In this document: piece by piece, positions 61,701 through 64,000 of the stretch
How the letters are laid out: each line of letters starts with the position of its first letter
How positions within the stretch are numbered: position 1 is the stretch's first letter
DNA from: a bacterium
GTDB lineage: Bacteria; Zixibacteria; MSB-5A5; GN15; FEB-12
Direction: 5' to 3'
Length of the DNA: 64,000 nt
Assembly: GCA_016708025.1 (NCBI GenBank)
Contig: JADJGQ010000003.1
Location: forward strand, 62,001 to 126,000
Program-made: the position numbers and the translations under genes
Notes under the pieces: model-generated
Seen by the model: only the letters and a program-made list of their open reading frames with translations
Database searches by the model: none
What the model was told of the DNA's origin: nothing

Positions 61701-62359
61701 GCGCCGCTTTCCGCACCTGCCCCGGGATGGACGATCACCACGCCATCGACATTATTGCCATCGCTGGCATACTGACTGAAATCGATATCTATATTCGCTG
61801 CCAAGACGGCATCGCGAGCGAGTATACTCCCCATACTTAATCCGTCGTTATCACCGACATAAAACGCGTACGTGTTGGGCATCCGGTACCAGCCGTAAAT
61901 ATCTCCCTCGATATAGACTGTTCCATACGAGTTCTCGAGATAGAAATCGGTCATGGAGCCGGAAGGATTGTGAATTGGATCGTTCTCTCGATTGGAGAAA
62001 AGAAGTGAATCGAAATCCGCCGGTGTAGCGGCGATCGACTGACCATCCCAGACCCAGTCCGAGAAATCGACCAGGATCACGACTGCCTTGATCGTATCAA
62101 CCGCAGCAGCATCAGTCGCCGCCGGTCTGACCCGATGCAGACGCTCGAGAACCGAAGGCGTCGATGGCGCACAGCCGCCGGCTTCCTTGAAAGCCCGCAG
62201 ATTCGCCATCTTCTGCTCGAATATCCCCTCGGATTTCCACTTGGCGATCGCTTCAGGTGATGGCGGGACAGCCACGCCGACTTCGATCAACAGCAGGAAG
62301 GCCAGTAAGACAAAAAAGGATAGACTGCTCCCCGCACGATAGTTCATTCGTAATGTCAT
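58765..62359 (-). CDS. Secreted M6-type metalloprotease with dockerin-like tail, reading frame broken once
   Basis: The first part reads from the ATG at 62359 (MTLRMNYRAGSSLSFFVLLA signal) through the M6/immune-inhibitor-A catalytic domain. The zinc motif HEHGH is at 263-267, followed by LGLPDLYD. The frame then enters a beta-sandwich and breaks at 60676-60679 (C4 on the plus strand). Removing one base there joins VTFTVNSG to IVPTIADFILTITVDSVNG and yields 1197 residues. The rest has a GATase-like segment (NILIVDDDGGATAETELA), fibronectin/Ig-like repeats and a dockerin-like tail (DVNHSHLTDLTDLSTIISFL and DITGDCRIDLTDLSLMIAYL). A real split is possible, but the two halves meet exactly as one protein. 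Broad-range extracellular protein breakdown is likely. Confidence 0.85.
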
Positions 62360-62399
62360 GGTTTCCCCGAAAAGAGAGGTAAACGGTTGTTCTGCGCTA

Positions 62400-62427
62400 A
62401 AGGTAGCCGAATTTTCATATCTGTCAA
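62400..62427 (-). promoter_or_regulatory. Possible promoter of the M6 protease gene
   Basis: Minus strand: TTGACA (62427-62422), 16 bases, TACCTT (62405-62400). Transcription would begin about 30 bases before the ATG at 62359. Confidence 0.45.
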
Positions 62428-62898
62428 CGCTATAACTGGCAACGCACACCGATTGTTCGACGGGACCGCCTCAATGCCTGATTATCGGCGACTTGGCTGA
62501 TTCACAGAGTGGGAACGAAACAAAATCCGTACAACAGCCAGTCAACCTGTTGCCGTTAGGTACATTGACAACACAGAGGATGGCCACGGCAATGCGCTCA
62601 AGTCCCCCTACGCCAGTCTTTCGATCTGGGACAAATCGGACTAATTTGGTCTGCGCAGGCGTCATTTCTTGTCGAGCGCCTTTGTCCTGACTCATGCGAT
62701 CGCACTCAAAAACAAGTCATCTCAGGCGATCCAAAAATCACTGACTTCTTTGCCTTCCGCCCACCTCCTAATCCGGACAAATTCAACCTAAGGTAAACCC
62801 GGATTCTTCCGATAGACTGTATGAGTTCTGAACAGAGGGCCCTGGGAGGTTTGTGGGGCTTGGACCGCGATCATATCCAAATTCGATCACAACATCAA
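62428..62898. other. Divergent intergenic region without a recognised gene
   Basis: About 470 bases lie between the M6 protease promoter and the histidine kinase start. It holds only short open frames without homologous features or ribosome sites, and no clear hairpin. An ATG at 62821 is in frame with the histidine kinase and could extend it. Confidence 0.5.
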
Positions 62899-64000
62899 AT
62901 GAAGTTAACGAGTGTGCGCCCCAATCTATCTGCATGGAAAATTGCCGGGATCTATGCCCTGTCGGGCTACCTTTGGATCCTCTTCTCCGATCGCATACTT
63001 GCGGGTATGGTGGCCGACGCAGAGACTTTGACCACGCTGCAAACATACAAGGGATGGTTCTACGTTGCTATCACTGCCCTGCTGGTACAGTGGCTGGTGA
63101 AAAGGCGGCTTGCCGCGATCAAGCAAGTGCAGACTATTCTGCAGGAACGCGAAACCCGCTTCCGCAGGTTGTTTGAGAACTCCCCGGTGCCTTTGATCGA
63201 AGCTGACTTCTCCGAAGCCCGCCAGCGCCTCCTTCAAGTGCGCCGCCATGACCAATTTGATCTGCGCACTTACTTCAACGAGCATCCTGACTTCGAACGC
63301 AAACTGGCCGCTTCGGTGATAATCCGAGAGGTCAATCCGGCCGCGGCGAATCTCTTCAGAGCCAATTCCAGCGAATTGCTCAAGGGTATCATCGGAAATG
63401 TCAGGAGTGAGGGGCTATACTCATTGGCCCGCGAACTTCTCTGCCGCTTTGATTCTGGTGACGCCCGACATGAAACCGATGCGGAACTGCTGACCATGTC
63501 CGGAGAAAAGCTCTCTCTACTGGTCTCAGCTACACTGACCCCGGGATTCGAGTCCAATTGGGAGAAGATCATCATTTCGCTGGCCGATCTGACTATCCAC
63601 CGCAAAGCTGAGGTTGAACGTGCGCGCCTCGAAGCCCAACTTCGTCAGGCCCAGAAGATGGAATCGATCGGTGCGCTGGCCGGCGGAATTGCCCATGACT
63701 TCAATAATATCCTGACCCCCCTCTGCGGCTACACCGATCTGGCGCTGGAGGACCTCCCGGCCAGCAGTCCGGTTCGCGAAGATATCGAGCAGGTACAAAA
63801 GGCCGCCTATCGCGGCAAGGACCTGGTCAAACAGATTCTCAGTTTCAGTCGACGGTCCGACCAGCAAAAGATCGTGATCGACCTCAAGCATATCATCAAA
63901 GAGACCGCCAAGTTACTCCAGGCCTCGTTGCCGCCGAGCATTGAGATCCAGACGGAGTTGAACCAATCGATCGGCAAAGTGCTGGCCGACCCGACTCAGA
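62899..64000 (+). CDS. Membrane histidine kinase with PAS-like sensor, cut off by window end
   Basis: The frame is open to base 64000 (367 residues so far). The ATG at 62899 gives MKLTSVRPNLSAWKIAG followed by two helices (about 13-30 and 55-70). An in-frame ATG at 62821 and a TTG at 62860 are alternatives; none has a good ribosome site. After the helices comes a PAS-like region (RFRRLFENSPVPLIEADFSEA, REVNPAAANLFRANSSELL). The dimerisation/phospho-acceptor helix follows with GALAGGIAHDFNNILTPL, where His266 would be phosphorylated. The H-D-F-N-N-I-L form belongs to hybrid PAS-kinases that often end in a receiver domain. The ATPase domain begins near the edge (VLADPTQ). Confidence 0.88.
   Translation, partial: MKLTSVRPNLSAWKIAGIYALSGYLWILFSDRILAGMVADAETLTTLQTYKGWFYVAITALLVQWLVKRRLAAIKQVQTILQERETRFRRLFENSPVPLIEADFSEARQRLLQVRRHDQFDLRTYFNEHPDFERKLAASVIIREVNPAAANLFRANSSELLKGIIGNVRSEGLYSLARELLCRFDSGDARHETDAELLTMSGEKLSLLVSATLTPGFESNWEKIIISLADLTIHRKAEVERARLEAQLRQAQKMESIGALAGGIAHDFNNILTPLCGYTDLALEDLPASSPVREDIEQVQKAAYRGKDLVKQILSFSRRSDQQKIVIDLKHIIKETAKLLQASLPPSIEIQTELNQSIGKVLADPTQ

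Noticed and set aside
62471..62695. 74-codon minus-strand frame between the M6 protease and the histidine kinase
   Set aside because: No ribosome site, no recognisable features, and base use is unlike the neighbouring genes.
1..64000. tRNA genes, CRISPR arrays, insertion sequences, phage genes
   Set aside because: None found by eye: no cloverleaf-like T-loop sequences, no regularly spaced repeats, no transposase or integrase motifs.

Overview
The window looks like a chromosomal piece of a Gram-negative bacterium, probably a metagenome-assembled or draft genome. Supporting signs are lipoprotein signals, outer-membrane-barrel-like and TonB-domain proteins, and many large secreted proteins. Several of these end in dockerin-like duplicated calcium-loop tails or in FlgD-like/sorting-type C-termini. 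That mix, together with a groESL operon under a perfect CIRCE element and a cytochrome c-fused cytochrome bd-like protein, resembles uncultured lineages of the FCB superphylum (for example Zixibacteria-like). The assignment is an inference from gene content only. I see no tRNA, rRNA, insertion sequence, phage gene or CRISPR array.

Layout. 1-13.4 kb: a truncated DUF2339 membrane protein, a lipoprotein, bacteriohemerythrin, a methyltransferase, several secreted proteins of unknown role, groES-groEL under CIRCE, a small outer-membrane-like barrel, a dockerin-tailed protein and a triple TonB-C-domain protein. 13.4-19.2 kb: DinB-like, coaX, alpha/beta hydrolase, a TM2-like protein and a GNAT acetyltransferase, then a two-gene membrane module: a cytochrome bd subunit I-like protein with a C-terminal di-heme cytochrome c region and a polytopic partner. 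19.3-30.5 kb, all on the minus strand: glmS, a glmM-like mutase, an inositol monophosphatase, a heterodimeric ABC exporter, a large unknown secreted protein, a cupin and an etfB without etfA. 30.6-37.4 kb: the yceD-rpmF-plsX-fabH-fabD-fabG-acpP-fabF-rnc lipid-synthesis operon, read from a strong promoter that seems to give an almost leaderless transcript. 37.6-44.9 kb: a complete F-type ATP synthase operon (atpZ-I-B-E-F-H-A-G-D-C). 45.1-49.1 kb: a heme-binding DUF3365 lipoprotein, an orphan livF-like ATPase and cydAB. 49.2-64 kb: two tandem paralogous ~875-residue secreted proteins, a methyl-accepting chemotaxis protein with a periplasmic c-type heme motif, a papain-like protease, an M6-type metalloprotease (both with dockerin-like tails) and the start of a histidine kinase.

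How it fits together. The core is housekeeping: protein folding, amino sugars, fatty acids and ATP synthesis. Around it lie respiratory and redox-sensing genes: canonical bd oxidase, the bd-like/cytochrome c module, hemerythrin and two DUF3365-type heme proteins, one of them on a chemoreceptor. The third theme is a protein-secreting, proteolytic surface lifestyle.

A technical caution. Three genes (atpA, the DUF3365 lipoprotein and the M6 protease) each appear broken by a one-base change in a short homopolymer. Repairing each one gives a protein of the expected length and form, so I suspect sequence errors rather than three real pseudogenes.
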